NCBI GenBank assembly: GCA_944368775.1 | Contig: CALVXB010000004.1 | Location: 97,990 to 161,989, forward strand | Origin: an uncultured Clostridia bacterium | GTDB lineage: Bacteria; Bacillota; Clostridia; Christensenellales; Borkfalkiaceae | Direction of reading: 5' to 3' | Length of the DNA: 64,000 nucleotides | Shown here: positions 9,084-17,667 of the stretch, in pieces | Layout: each line of letters starts with the position of its first letter | Numbering within the stretch: the stretch's first letter is position 1 | Program-made: the position numbers and the translations under genes | Notes under the pieces: generated by a model | The model's database searches: none | What the model was told of the DNA's origin: nothing | What the model saw: only the letters and a program-made list of their open reading frames with translations

Positions 9084-10811
9084 GTGAACGACTTTGAAAA
9101 CGCGAAACGCGGCAGGGGCGGCTGCCATGCCGACCCGAACAGTAGCGAGCAGGGCGCAAACGCGCCTTCTTCCAAACAAAATAATTTTGGCGCGGACCTC
9201 GCCGAAAACGTGCGCGCGCTGAAAGAGCTGCTGCCCGCCGAGGACATCCTCGTGTACGAGTTTGCCGCGGGCGACGGCACCGCCTGCGCCGCCGTGTATG
9301 CGGACGGCATCACCGACAAGCAGCTGCTCGGCGAGCTCGCCGCGCGGCCGCTGGCCGAGGGGGATGCGCCCGAGACGCTTGAAGCGTGCCGCAAGAGGAT
9401 GCTATTCCCCGAGGTGAAGGAGGCGGAGGACGTCGCCGGCGCGGCGGAGGAAATTTTGGCGGGCAACCCCGCGCTGCTCATCGACGGCATGCGCGGGGCG
9501 CTGGTGCTGGGGACGAAGAAGGTATCCCTGCGCGCCGTGGCGGAGCCGCAGACGGCCATCGCCATCAAGGGCCCGCGCGAGGGGTTCATCGAGGACGTCA
9601 AGACCAACATGGGGCTCATTCGCCGCCGCCTCAAGACGCCCGCCCTGCGCTTTGTGACGCTGACGGTGGGCAGGTACAGCAAGACGAGCGTCGCGCTCGC
9701 CTACCTTAGCGGCGTTGCGAGCGAGGCGCGGGTCAAGGAGATCGAGGCGCGGCTCGCCGCGGCGGACATCGACGGCGTGCCCGACTCGTCGTACATCGCG
9801 CGCATTTTGGCGCGGCGGCCGCACTCGCTGTTCAAGCAGGCGGGCACGACGGAGAAGCCGGACATTTTGTGTGCGAAGATGCTGGAGGGGCGCATCGCCG
9901 TGCTCGCGGACGGCTCGCCCATCGCGCTGACGCTGCCCTATATGCTGGCGGAGGACTTCCAGAGCGCGCAAGACTACTTTGTATCCCCCTACCGCGCGAC
10001 GGTCAGCCGCGTTTTGCGGCTGCTGGCGGTGCTCGCCTCCCTGCTGCTGCCCGCGCTGTACGTGGCGGCGCAGCTGTTCCGCCTGCGGCTGATCCCCTTC
10101 GGGCTGCTGCTCATCGTGTCCGGCGGCATCCGCGCCATCCCCCTCTCGCCGGGGCTGGAGATGTTCTTTCTGCTCGCCGTACTCGAAGTGCTCGTCGAAG
10201 CGAGCGTGCGCATGCCCAAATACGTCGCGCTCGCACTCTCCGTCATCGGCGCGCTCGTCCTCGGCGATACCGCCGTCAAGGCGGGGCTGGTCTCTTCCCC
10301 CGCCATCATCATCGTCGCCATCGCGGGCATCTCGGCGTACACCGTGCCCGACCTGACGGGCACCCTCTCCCTCGTGCGCATCCTGTTTGTGGTGGCGGCG
10401 GGGAGCATCGGGCCGTACGGGGTGGTGCTGCTCGCCGCGCTGCTGCTGTGGTACCTTGTTTCGGCGGACAGCTACGGCGTGCCGCTGCTCGCCCCCTTTG
10501 CGCCGCTCGTCTCCCACGACCTGCGCGACGCGCTCATCAAGGCGGACCTCTCCTCCCTCGCCGAGCGGCCGCGCACGCTGCGCGGCAAAAACAGGCGGCG
10601 GCTGCGGCTGTGCGCGGGCGGCTCGCTCCCGCCGCGGCAGGGGGAACAGGGAGAAGGTTCTCCGCGGCGGCCAGCGGAAGAAGAAGGCGCGCCCACGCCG
10701 CAGAAAACTGCGGGGCGCAAAGAGGCGGGCGGCGAAAAGGGCGGCGCGGGGGCGGGGGAACCTTCTTCTCCCCAAACAGACAAAAAGAACGAGGAGGCGC
10801 GGGATGGATAA
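9084..10811 (+). CDS. gerKA: GerKA/GerAA-type spore germinant receptor A subunit
   Basis: The N-terminal hydrophilic region (about residues 30-240) and the following membrane region (about five segments) match the GerA family of receptor A subunits in the spore inner membrane. The GTG at 9084 is inferred because the family homology begins soon after (NVRALKELL); no strong ribosome-binding site is visible, and a TTG at 8949 would extend it. The C-terminus has a K/R/E/P-rich tail of about 75 residues unusual for the family. It overlaps gerKB by 8 bp. A forespore sigma-G promoter would be expected, but only a partial GCATA element is seen near 9049. Confidence 0.9.
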   Translation: MNDFENAKRGRGGCHADPNSSEQGANAPSSKQNNFGADLAENVRALKELLPAEDILVYEFAAGDGTACAAVYADGITDKQLLGELAARPLAEGDAPETLEACRKRMLFPEVKEAEDVAGAAEEILAGNPALLIDGMRGALVLGTKKVSLRAVAEPQTAIAIKGPREGFIEDVKTNMGLIRRRLKTPALRFVTLTVGRYSKTSVALAYLSGVASEARVKEIEARLAAADIDGVPDSSYIARILARRPHSLFKQAGTTEKPDILCAKMLEGRIAVLADGSPIALTLPYMLAEDFQSAQDYFVSPYRATVSRVLRLLAVLASLLLPALYVAAQLFRLRLIPFGLLLIVSGGIRAIPLSPGLEMFFLLAVLEVLVEASVRMPKYVALALSVIGALVLGDTAVKAGLVSSPAIIIVAIAGISAYTVPDLTGTLSLVRILFVVAAGSIGPYGVVLLAALLLWYLVSADSYGVPLLAPFAPLVSHDLRDALIKADLSSLAERPRTLRGKNRRRLRLCAGGSLPPRQGEQGEGSPRRPAEEEGAPTPQKTAGRKEAGGEKGGAGAGEPSSPQTDKKNEEARDG

Positions 10812-11967
10812 AGTGTATGTGCGGCAGGTGTGCTTTTTGCTGGCAGCGGTGCTGCCGGTGGCACGGCTGATCGTGTACCCGGCGACGCTCGCCTACCGCG
10901 CGGGCAACGACCTGCTGCTGCCCGCGGCGGCGAGCCTGGTATGCGAGGGTGCGGCGGTGCTGCTGGCGGCGTGGATCTCGCGGCGGAGCGGACGCACGCT
11001 GTTCGAGCTGGTACAGCTGCGGCTGGGGAAGGGCGCGGCGAAGGTGCTGTCCTTTCTGCTCGCCCTGTTTTTTGCGCTGGCGGCGGTGCTGCCGCTGCTC
11101 GAGCAGCGCGGCTTCGTGTTGCAGATCCTCTACGAGAACGTGCCCTCCTTCCTCTCCTTTACGCCGCTGTTTGCGGTGCTGCTGTTTGCGGCGGCGCAGG
11201 GGCTGCGCTCGCTGGGGCGGATGGCCGACCTCGCCATGCCCGTGTTCGCCGTCTGCTTTACCGCCCTGCTGCTGTTGGGGCTGCCGGGCGCGGACTTTGC
11301 GGCGCTGCTGCCCGTGGGCGGGCACGGGGCGGGCACGCTCGCGCGCGCAGCGCTGCACTCTCTGCCATGGTATACCGCCGCCCCCGGCGTGCTGTGCCTG
11401 TGCGGGCACTTCCGCTGCGAAAAGGGGGATATGAAGAAGGTGCTGCTCGCCTACGCCGTCGGCGGGGCGGCGACGCTGCTCTTCCTCGCGCTCTTCTACG
11501 CGGTGTTTGCGGACATCGCCCTGCTGCAGCAGAACGCGGTGGCGCACCTCTCCAAGTACGCGACGGCGCTCACCCCGCTGGGGCGGGTGGACCTGCTGTT
11601 CGTCATCGCGCTCACCCTCGTGATGGTCGTGGCGGCGGCGCTGCCCGTGCGGCTGTGCGCGCTGTGCCTGCAAGAGACGTTCGGCGGGCCGCCCGCCCTG
11701 CACGCGGGCATCGTGTGCGCGCTGCTGCTGGGGCTGACCGTGCTGCTAAACCCCGCCTTCCGCGAGGCGCAGGCACTTTTGACGGAGAAGCTTTGGCCGG
11801 TGTTCGCGCTGTTCGGCTACGCCCTGCCCCTGCTGTGCGCGCTGTTTTTATGGGACAAGAAGGGCCGCGGCCTGCCCGCTCCGCCGCGCGGAGCGGGCGC
11901 GGGGCGGCAGCTTGCGCGCGCGAAGCAAAGGCCCGCCCGCGTGCGGCTTGGGAAAGGCGGGAGGTGA
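10804..11967 (+). CDS. gerKB: GerKB-type spore germinant receptor B subunit (spore permease)
   Basis: The 387-residue protein has about ten membrane segments and belongs to the spore permease branch of the APC superfamily. This subunit is thought to bind germinant. Its ATG overlaps the end of gerKA, implying translational coupling. The last 35 or so residues form a basic, Ala/Pro/Arg-rich tail. gerKC follows after 4 bp, giving the standard A-B-C operon order. Confidence 0.9.
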   Translation: MDKVYVRQVCFLLAAVLPVARLIVYPATLAYRAGNDLLLPAAASLVCEGAAVLLAAWISRRSGRTLFELVQLRLGKGAAKVLSFLLALFFALAAVLPLLEQRGFVLQILYENVPSFLSFTPLFAVLLFAAAQGLRSLGRMADLAMPVFAVCFTALLLLGLPGADFAALLPVGGHGAGTLARAALHSLPWYTAAPGVLCLCGHFRCEKGDMKKVLLAYAVGGAATLLFLALFYAVFADIALLQQNAVAHLSKYATALTPLGRVDLLFVIALTLVMVVAAALPVRLCALCLQETFGGPPALHAGIVCALLLGLTVLLNPAFREAQALLTEKLWPVFALFGYALPLLCALFLWDKKGRGLPAPPRGAGAGRQLARAKQRPARVRLGKGGR

Positions 11968-11971
11968 CGGG

Positions 11972-13276
11972 GTGCGCAAACTTTCTTCTAAACTCTTATT
12001 GCTGGCGGCGGGGGCGCTGCTGCTGTTGTTTTTGACAAACAACTTCGGGCTGATCGACATCCAAAAGACGGCCATCGTGACGGCGATCGGCATCGACGCG
12101 GGCGAGGGGGGCACCTTTGACGTGACCGCGCAGATCGCCATCCCCGACGCGGGCGGCGCCAACACGGCGAGCAACGTTGCGGTGCCCGCCGCCGAAACGG
12201 TGGGCGAGGCGATCGCCGAGCTCAACCGCAAGACGGGGTGGTTCCCCACCCTCGTACATTGCAGCCTCATTTTGCTGGGCGAGCGGGTGGCGGAGGAGGA
12301 CGTGTTCCGCGCCCTCGACTACTTTTTGCGCAGCGAGTATGTGGAGGACTCGTGCCTGGTGGCGCTGTGCGCGGACACCGCCGCCGCGGCGCTGGGCGCG
12401 GGCTCGCCCATCGGCGAGCTGGCCTCCGCCGCCATCGCCAAGGTGCTGTCCGCCGAGGCGCAAAAGACGGGGCTGGTGTCCGTGACCAACCTGCGCGACT
12501 TTGCCAAAGGATACTTTGCCGAGGGGCAGAGCGGCTTTTTGCCCACCCTGCGCGCCCAGCCGCGCGCACAAAGCGAGGGCGGCGCGGGCGGCTCATCCGG
12601 CAGCTCTTCGGGCGGTTCTTCCGAGGGCGGTTCGGGGGGCTCTTCGGGCGGTTCTTCTGAAGGCGGTTCGGGGGGCTCTTCGGGTGGTTCTTCCGAGGGC
12701 GGTTCGGGAGGCGGCGGCGGCAGCGGCGGGCAAAGTTCTGCCGGGGGCGGGCAAAAATCGGACGTGTTCGACGCCGCGGAGACGGCGCTCTTCTTCCGAG
12801 GGAGGCGCACGGCGGCGCTGAGCGCCGACGAGACGCTCGCCTACAACCTCGCCGTGTCCGGCACCGACATGGCCTTCGGCGACGTGACGGTGTTTGAGGA
12901 GGGCGCCGAGGTGCACTACCAGCTGAAGATGAACATCGGCAAAAAGAAGCGCCGCCTGCGGCTGGAGGGCGGGGTGCCCGTGCTGACCTTTACCATCCGC
13001 GCGCAGGCGCAGGCGGTGGACGCCGACCGCGCGGGCAGCCGCCTCGAGATCGCGCAGACGGCCATCGTACCCGACCATGTGCTGCGCGCCGCCGAGCAAA
13101 AGTTCGAGCGCGAGCTGCGCGCCGCCGCCGAAACGGCGCACGCGGGCGGCTGCGACCTGTTTTCGCTGCAACAGATGCTGCACCGCTTTTACCCAAAGCA
13201 GTTCGACGCGCTGCGCCCCACCCTGCTGCAGAGCGTGCGCATCGCCTGCGACATCCGCTTTGCGACCATGCGATAA
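11972..13276 (+). CDS. gerKC: GerKC-type spore germinant receptor C subunit without a lipobox
   Basis: The GTG at 11972 has GGGAGGTGA five bases upstream. The protein (434 residues) has the family's N-terminal core (GLIDIQKTAIVTAIGID) and C-terminal domain. C subunits are usually lipoproteins with Cys just before the WD(R) motif. Here the N-terminal hydrophobic segment has no Cys, so it may be anchored by a transmembrane helix. A Gly/Ser/Glu linker of about 65 residues, partly three 36-bp tandem units at 12611-12718, separates the two domains. Last gene of the operon; a bidirectional terminator follows at 13522-13548. Confidence 0.88.
   Translation: MRKLSSKLLLLAAGALLLLFLTNNFGLIDIQKTAIVTAIGIDAGEGGTFDVTAQIAIPDAGGANTASNVAVPAAETVGEAIAELNRKTGWFPTLVHCSLILLGERVAEEDVFRALDYFLRSEYVEDSCLVALCADTAAAALGAGSPIGELASAAIAKVLSAEAQKTGLVSVTNLRDFAKGYFAEGQSGFLPTLRAQPRAQSEGGAGGSSGSSSGGSSEGGSGGSSGGSSEGGSGGSSGGSSEGGSGGGGGSGGQSSAGGGQKSDVFDAAETALFFRGRRTAALSADETLAYNLAVSGTDMAFGDVTVFEEGAEVHYQLKMNIGKKKRRLRLEGGVPVLTFTIRAQAQAVDADRAGSRLEIAQTAIVPDHVLRAAEQKFERELRAAAETAHAGGCDLFSLQQMLHRFYPKQFDALRPTLLQSVRIACDIRFATMR
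12611..12718. repeat. Three 36-bp tandem units in gerKC
   Basis: Units start at 12611, 12647 and 12683 and encode GGSSEGGSGGSS-type 12-residue blocks; the third ends in GGGG. Confidence 0.9.
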
Positions 13277-13521
13277 ACCCGCCGCCGAAGCGCCCCGTAG
13301 CCGACTGCACAGGCCCCGCCACAGCGCGCCCGCCGCCGACTGCGCAAGCCCCGCCGCCCTGCCGTCCGTGCGCTTGGCCGCCGCCCGTCTCCTTGCTGCA
13401 AGTGCGGGTTTGAAGCGCTGCCCAAAAGCGCACTGCCTGCAATGCGCGGCGCGGCAAAGGCGCGCCGCGCCCGCCTCGCCGCCTTGCCGACGCGAAACAA
13501 CTTCCCACCCCTTTTATACAC
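13277..13521. other. G+C-rich spacer with no recognisable gene
   Basis: Between gerKC and the terminator I see no start with a ribosome-binding site and no known RNA motif. Confidence 0.5.
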
Positions 13522-13548
13522 AAAAACTCCCCACGCGGGGAGTTTTTT
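13522..13548. terminator. Bidirectional terminator between gerKC and the hydrolase gene
   Basis: aaaactcccc-acgc-ggggagtttt is a perfect hairpin with A-runs on the left and T-runs on the right, so it can stop transcripts from both converging genes. Confidence 0.85.
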
Positions 13549-13562
13549 GTAAAAACGCAAAT

Positions 13563-14612
13563 TTATTCATCTGCGAGCAGTTCTTCCCAAAAGGCGAAGG
13601 CGGCGTGCATCCAGCCCTCTGCCTCCGTGCCCTCGCCCGTGCCGAAGCCGTGCGGCGCGCTTTCAAAGCGGCGCACCTGCGTTCTGACGCCCGCGTCGGC
13701 GAGGGCGGCGATGTACGCCTCGATGCCCGCGACCTTCTCTTGGCCGATGACGGCGTCCTTCTTTGAAAAACAGAAATAGGTGGGCGGCGCTGCGGCGTAA
13801 TCTTTTGCAAAGCGCGCCTCGTGCCAGCCCGAATAGGCGAGCACCGCCAGCGCGGGCTTGGGCACGCCGTGCGCGGCGTAGCCGTACTCGTTGCCCAGCC
13901 CCCACAGATAGCACAGCCTGCCGCCCGCAGAATAGCCCCACACCGCGTAGCCGTCTGTGCGCACGCCGAGGCCCTCGGCGTTTTGAAAGACAAATCGCAG
14001 CGCCGCGCCGAGGTCGGCATTGGCAAGCTTTTCCTGCTCCTCCCACGGGCGCTGCGTGCCGACGCGGTAGAAGAGGATGAACACCGGGTAGCCCTGCGCG
14101 TTAAGCGCGCGGGCGGCGGTGAAGCCCTCCGCCGCGACCGCCTCGCTCGTCATGCCGCCGCCCGGCAGAACGAGGGCGAATGGCTTGCCCGCCTCGCCGG
14201 GGATATAGATGAGCCCGGTATCCGCCTTTTCGGCGTCGGCGGCGACCTCCTCATCATCGTAAAAGCTGAAAAAGTGCGCGCCGCCCGCCTCCTCTCGCTC
14301 GATCATGAAGTTGACGCCGCCGACCACGGCGCCCGCGTTCCAGCCCGTTGTCAAGCACATCCAAAAATAGCTCATGGGCGGAACGGTGACGGACGCCGCC
14401 CCCTCCCGCCAGGGCAAGAGCAGGCGGCCGTACGCCGCAAAGGCGGGGTGCGCCATCGTCCAGGCGATAGAGGACTTCCACGTCGCGCGGCGGTAGCTGC
14501 CGTCATTGTTGTAATACCCGCCGCCGCAGCCGACGACGGCGACGGCAAAAAATATCGCCGCGCACAGCAGCAGCACCCCCGCGCAGATCGCGGCGACCGC
14601 CCAAGCCTTCAT
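13563..14612 (-). CDS. Alpha/beta hydrolase, esterase-like, membrane-anchored or exported
   Basis: The 349-residue protein starts with one hydrophobic segment (about residues 5-28), so it is probably outside the membrane. The hydrolase fold is shown by the oxyanion stretch LPGGG, the nucleophile elbow GYSAGG, an Asp in KKDAVI and the catalytic His in APHGFG near the C-terminus. This resembles BD-FAE/acetylesterase proteins. The substrate cannot be told. The start at 14612 has GGGAGG with 8-nt spacing; an ATG at 14633 is in frame but less well placed. It has its own promoter at 14693-14721. Confidence 0.8.
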   Translation of the reverse strand: MKAWAVAAICAGVLLLCAAIFFAVAVVGCGGGYYNNDGSYRRATWKSSIAWTMAHPAFAAYGRLLLPWREGAASVTVPPMSYFWMCLTTGWNAGAVVGGVNFMIEREEAGGAHFFSFYDDEEVAADAEKADTGLIYIPGEAGKPFALVLPGGGMTSEAVAAEGFTAARALNAQGYPVFILFYRVGTQRPWEEQEKLANADLGAALRFVFQNAEGLGVRTDGYAVWGYSAGGRLCYLWGLGNEYGYAAHGVPKPALAVLAYSGWHEARFAKDYAAAPPTYFCFSKKDAVIGQEKVAGIEAYIAALADAGVRTQVRRFESAPHGFGTGEGTEAEGWMHAAFAFWEELLADE

Positions 14613-14692
14613 TTTTTGTTTCCTCCCCTGCATGCCGCACTCTCCCGCTCCGTTCGTCCGCGCTCCGCTGCGGGCGCGCGGGGTTTATTCAT

Positions 14693-14721
14693 ATTGTACC
14701 ACGCCCAAGCGGCGTTTGCAA
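14693..14721 (-). promoter_or_regulatory. Promoter of the alpha/beta hydrolase gene
   Basis: Minus strand: TTGCAA (14716-14721), 17-nt spacer, TACAAT (14693-14698). Confidence 0.6.
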
Positions 14722-14870
14722 CCCTTCCCTGCAGATCGCCCCGCCGCGCGCGGCAAAAGGGCAAAAAATCCATCCCCCCCCCTCGCAGCAAAAGGGGCAT
14801 AAAAGCTCCCCGAGGCGGGGGCAGCAAAAGGCGCGCCCCTCGGACGGGGAATTTTTGCGGCAAGCAAACC

Positions 14871-14908
14871 AAAAACGGCCGAGAGCACGGTATCGTGCTC
14901 CCGGCCGT
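14871..14908 (-). terminator. Terminator of candidate long RNA 1
   Basis: Minus strand: a 15-bp stem, ACGGCCGGGAGCACG / CGTGCTCTCGGCCGT with one G-U pair, an ATAC loop, then TTTTT. Confidence 0.85.
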
Positions 14909-15530
14909 GGCCTTACTGTTTGATCGCAGGTGCATCCAAGCGAGCGGGGGGATCGAAAAACGGGGAAAAACCCGCGCGCCCGTGCGCCTGCCTGCGGCAC
15001 CGCCACGGCGGGCGAATTGCTGCCCTCCGGCGCTGCGGGGAACCGCCCCCGCCACCCGCGCCCGGCGCGAGGGACCTCCCTCGCATGAGGGTCGCCCGGC
15101 GCGCTGCCGCCGCCTGCGGCAGCGTCGGCCATGCCGCGATCAAAAACTCTGCCGCCCTTCCGCCGCGAAAATCGCCGCGATATATGTGGGAAGGGCCGCC
15201 GAACTATCCATGTGTCCGCCCCTGTGCAGACGCGCCCTTGCGCCGCATTGCAAGCGGCGGACGAGCCGCGCTGCGCAGCGTGAGCGGGAATATACGGGAG
15301 CGCCGAACGGCGCCCGCCCCGCCCCGATGTGGCTGCGCCTTGCCCGCAGAGCGGGGCGAGAAGCAAAAGTGCGCAGGGGGACAAGCCGCCCGCAGAGAGG
15401 AGGTCCCTGCGGGCGAATACGAATAAACTTCGTCAGATATTCAGTTGTATGGACGGTTTTTGAGCGATCCGTTCAAAGTTGCGTATTGCTGCAGGGGCCT
15501 ATTGCCTGCCTGCGGTAGGCGAACCTTTCG

Positions 15531-15563
15531 CTATTTGGCCGTTCCTCTTTTAACGTTGTACAT
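15531..15563 (-). CDS. Ten-residue mini-ORF with perfect ribosome-binding site
   Basis: AGGAGGG (15571-15577) lies 7 nt from an ATG that opens MYNVKRGTAK followed by TAG. It is followed by a small GCGAA/TTCGC hairpin. The spacing is ideal, so translation is plausible. It could be a leader peptide, or a ribosome-contact site in candidate RNA 1. No function can be assigned. Confidence 0.4.
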   Translation of the reverse strand: MYNVKRGTAK

Positions 15564-15889
15564 TGGACTGCCCTCCTATCTCGTGAGCTTGCGTAAATCG
15601 GATCTGTACATACAGTACCTCCCTCCCCGCATTGCCTGAGCGCCCCGCCTCCCGTGCAGGCTCTCGCATTTGCCCGGCGTGTGATTTGGGAGCGGATGCG
15701 CTGCCGCGATCAGCCTTCAAAGGAACATTGATTCGACCTCTCTCGACCCTTACGACGATGTTCGCTGTGCACATTACCGGTGGAAACCGCCGTAAATTTG
15801 TATTTGGGGTGAAGGCTGCAGCGCGTGCGCCGCGAGTTTGAGTTGTACCGCGGAGAAGGTTTTTGGATTTCTTCCCCTTTGGTACCTCT

Positions 15890-15917
15890 ATTATAGCACA
15901 CTTTTTGAATTTGTCAA
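15890..15917 (-). promoter_or_regulatory. Strong promoter of candidate long RNA 1
   Basis: Minus strand: TTGACA (15912-15917), 16-nt spacer ending TGC, TATAAT (15890-15895), an extended -10. A-tracts upstream resemble an UP element. The sequence is nearly identical to the promoter at 54960-54987. Confidence 0.85.
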
Positions 15918-15959
15918 TAGGTTTTTTGAAAATAATTTAACTTTTTTGAAAATGTTTAT

Positions 15960-16235
15960 CAAAAATCCAAAAAGTTTTTTCGTTCGTCACATTCCGCGCC
16001 CCTGCCGCCCAAAAAGCGCCCGGCGCGCACCTCTCCCCCGCCGCCGCGTGACGAGCGGGCAAACTGCGTGAACGTGCGGTGAAAGCCCCGCCGCTTTGCG
16101 CCGCAAAAAACCGCGCGCCGGCGGCAAAGCGCGCCGCCGCGTCGCATCGTTCCACCCTCGCCCCCGCGCGACCATGTTTCCGCCGCCGCAGCAAACTTCG
16201 CCCGCGCGCGGCGGGGCGGCGAACAGAAGAGCAAG
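15960..16235. other. Intergenic spacer, nothing recognised
   Basis: G+C-rich spacer between the UP-element region of RNA 1 and the terminator of the oxidoreductase operon; no credible gene on either strand. Confidence 0.5.
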
Positions 16236-16271
16236 GGCGGCGCCCCGCTGCTTTCGCAGCGGGGCGCCGCC
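16236..16271 (-). terminator. Hairpin ending the 2-oxoacid oxidoreductase operon
   Basis: A perfect 16-bp stem (16236-16251 / 16256-16271) has a GAAA tetraloop when read on the minus strand. It is preceded rather than followed by T-runs, so termination efficiency is uncertain. Confidence 0.6.
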
Positions 16272-16350
16272 GTCATAAAAATTCAAAAATTCAAAAAATC
16301 AAACGTTTGCGAGGGCGCGGCGCGGGTCGGCCGTGCGGTCGGCGCGGGGC

Positions 16351-16887
16351 TCACTTGTTTTGCACGGCCTGCATGCCGAGGCGGAAGGCGCGCTCGTTGT
16401 TGGTATAGACGTTCTGCTTGCCGACGAACTTTTCGCGCAGGCAGTTGAGGATGCTGCGCTCCTGCACGACGCCGGTCAGCGCGACCAAGGCGCCCGTGAC
16501 GACCATGTTGGCGGCGCGCACGTCGCCCGCCTCGATGGCGATGTCGTTGGCGGGGATGTCGTAGACGGACACGTCGTCGCGGCCGGCGAAGCTATCCGAG
16601 ATGGAGCCGTTGACGATGATGATGCCCCCCTTTTTGACGCGGGGCGCGAATTTATGGAAGCTGGGGCTGTTGAGCGCGATGAGCACGTCGGGCACGGTGC
16701 AAAGGGGCGAGGCGATCTCCTCGTCGGAGATGATGACGGCGCAGTTTGCGGTGCCGCCGCGCATTTCGGGGCCGTAGGCGGGCAGATAGGATACCTCTCT
16801 GCCCTCGTGCAGGCCGCTTTCGGCGAGGAACCGGCCGGCGCTGAGTACGCCCTGGCCGCCCTGCCCTGCCAATAAAATACGGATCAT
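16351..16887 (-). CDS. 2-oxoacid:ferredoxin oxidoreductase, gamma subunit
   Basis: The 178-residue protein starts MIRILLAGQGGQG, typical of the gamma domain of pyruvate/ketoisovalerate/2-oxoglutarate:ferredoxin oxidoreductases. It carries YGPEMRGGTANC, seen in four-subunit enzymes. It is last in the operon ferredoxin-alpha-beta-gamma. The complex oxidises a 2-oxoacid with CoA to acyl-CoA and reduced ferredoxin. From sequence alone the branched-chain (Vor) and 2-oxoglutarate (Kor) forms cannot be separated safely. Confidence 0.9.
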   Translation of the reverse strand: MIRILLAGQGGQGVLSAGRFLAESGLHEGREVSYLPAYGPEMRGGTANCAVIISDEEIASPLCTVPDVLIALNSPSFHKFAPRVKKGGIIIVNGSISDSFAGRDDVSVYDIPANDIAIEAGDVRAANMVVTGALVALTGVVQERSILNCLREKFVGKQNVYTNNERAFRLGMQAVQNK

Positions 16888-16926
16888 AGTGTTTTCCTCC
16901 GGGTAAACAGTTTGCAGACGCGCGGA

Positions 16927-17667
16927 TCAGCCCTGCGACTTATCGCGATAGACGCCGAGCGGGAAGGTCTTTGTACATTCTTCCCCCATAAAGCGCAGCG
17001 CATCGACGGGGCGCATATGCCAGTTAGTCGGGCAGGAGACGAGCACCTCGACGAAGGAGTAGCCGCGATCTTCCGCCTGGAATTGGATGGCCTTTTTGAT
17101 CGCCTTTTTGGCGGCGAGGACGTGCTTGACGTCGTGCGTGGAGACGCGCTCGATGTAGTAGGGCGCGTCGAGGGTGGCGAGCAGCTCGCACACGCGGATG
17201 GGGTAGCCGTTGACGGCGGGGTCGCGGCCGTTCTGGCAGGTGGTCGCCTTTTGGCCGATCAGCGTGGTGGGCGCCATCTGGCCGCCCGTCATGCCGTAGA
17301 TGCTGTTGTTGATGAAGATGATGCTGATCTTCTCCCCGCGCGCGGCGGCGTGGACCGTCTCCGCCATGCCGATGGAGGCGAGGTCGCCGTCGCCCTGGTA
17401 GACGAACACGATCTTGTCGGGGTGGGTGCGCTTGATGCCCGTCGCGACGGCGGGCGCGCGGCCGTGGGCGGCCTCCTGCATGTCGCAGTTGAAGTAGTCG
17501 TACGCGAACACCGCGCAGCCGACGGGCGCGATGCCGATGCACTTATCCTGCACGCCCAGCTCTTCGATGCTCTCCGCGACCAGCCTGTGCACGATGCCGT
17601 GCGTGCAGCCGGGGCAGTAATGCAGGTGGGCGTCGGTCAGCATTTTGGTTTTTTGAAAGACTTTCAT
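16927..17667 (-). CDS. 2-oxoacid:ferredoxin oxidoreductase, beta (TPP-binding) subunit
   Basis: 246 residues. The thiamine diphosphate motif begins GDGDLASIG and continues to NNSIYGMTGGQ, with the Cys-containing CPGCTHG block near the N-terminus. The open frame continues upstream, but the ATG at 17667 shares one base with the alpha-subunit stop (TGATG), showing translational coupling, and starts at the family's usual position. This subunit holds the catalytic TPP. Confidence 0.92.
   Translation of the reverse strand: MKVFQKTKMLTDAHLHYCPGCTHGIVHRLVAESIEELGVQDKCIGIAPVGCAVFAYDYFNCDMQEAAHGRAPAVATGIKRTHPDKIVFVYQGDGDLASIGMAETVHAAARGEKISIIFINNSIYGMTGGQMAPTTLIGQKATTCQNGRDPAVNGYPIRVCELLATLDAPYYIERVSTHDVKHVLAAKKAIKKAIQFQAEDRGYSFVEVLVSCPTNWHMRPVDALRFMGEECTKTFPLGVYRDKSQG

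Larger units (their letters stand above)
14871..15883 (-). ncRNA. Candidate long non-coding RNA 1 (about 1.0 kb)
   Basis: A consensus promoter with extended -10 and upstream A-tracts (15890-15917) and a strong intrinsic terminator bound about 1,010 nt without a convincing protein gene. The predicted 5' end, ggtaccaaaggggaag, can form a hairpin with cttctcc. Within it lies a 10-codon ORF (15531-15563) with a perfect AGGAGG. The 3' half is very G+C-rich with several hairpins (for example gcccgcag/ctgcgggc near 15389-15415). I could not match it to RNase P RNA, tmRNA, 6S, SRP RNA or a group II intron by their conserved sequences. It may be an unrecognised structured RNA or a long leader whose gene was lost. 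Confidence 0.5.

Noticed and set aside
15550..15774. 74-codon frame in candidate RNA 1 (MCTANIVVRVERG...)
   Set aside because: No ribosome-binding site before its ATG and no recognisable composition or domain; it overlaps the better-supported ten-codon ORF.
14871..15883. RNase P RNA, tmRNA, 6S RNA, SRP RNA or group II intron in candidate RNA 1
   Set aside because: The conserved stretches of these RNAs (for example GAGGAAAGTCC of RNase P or the intron domain V hairpin) are not present on either strand.
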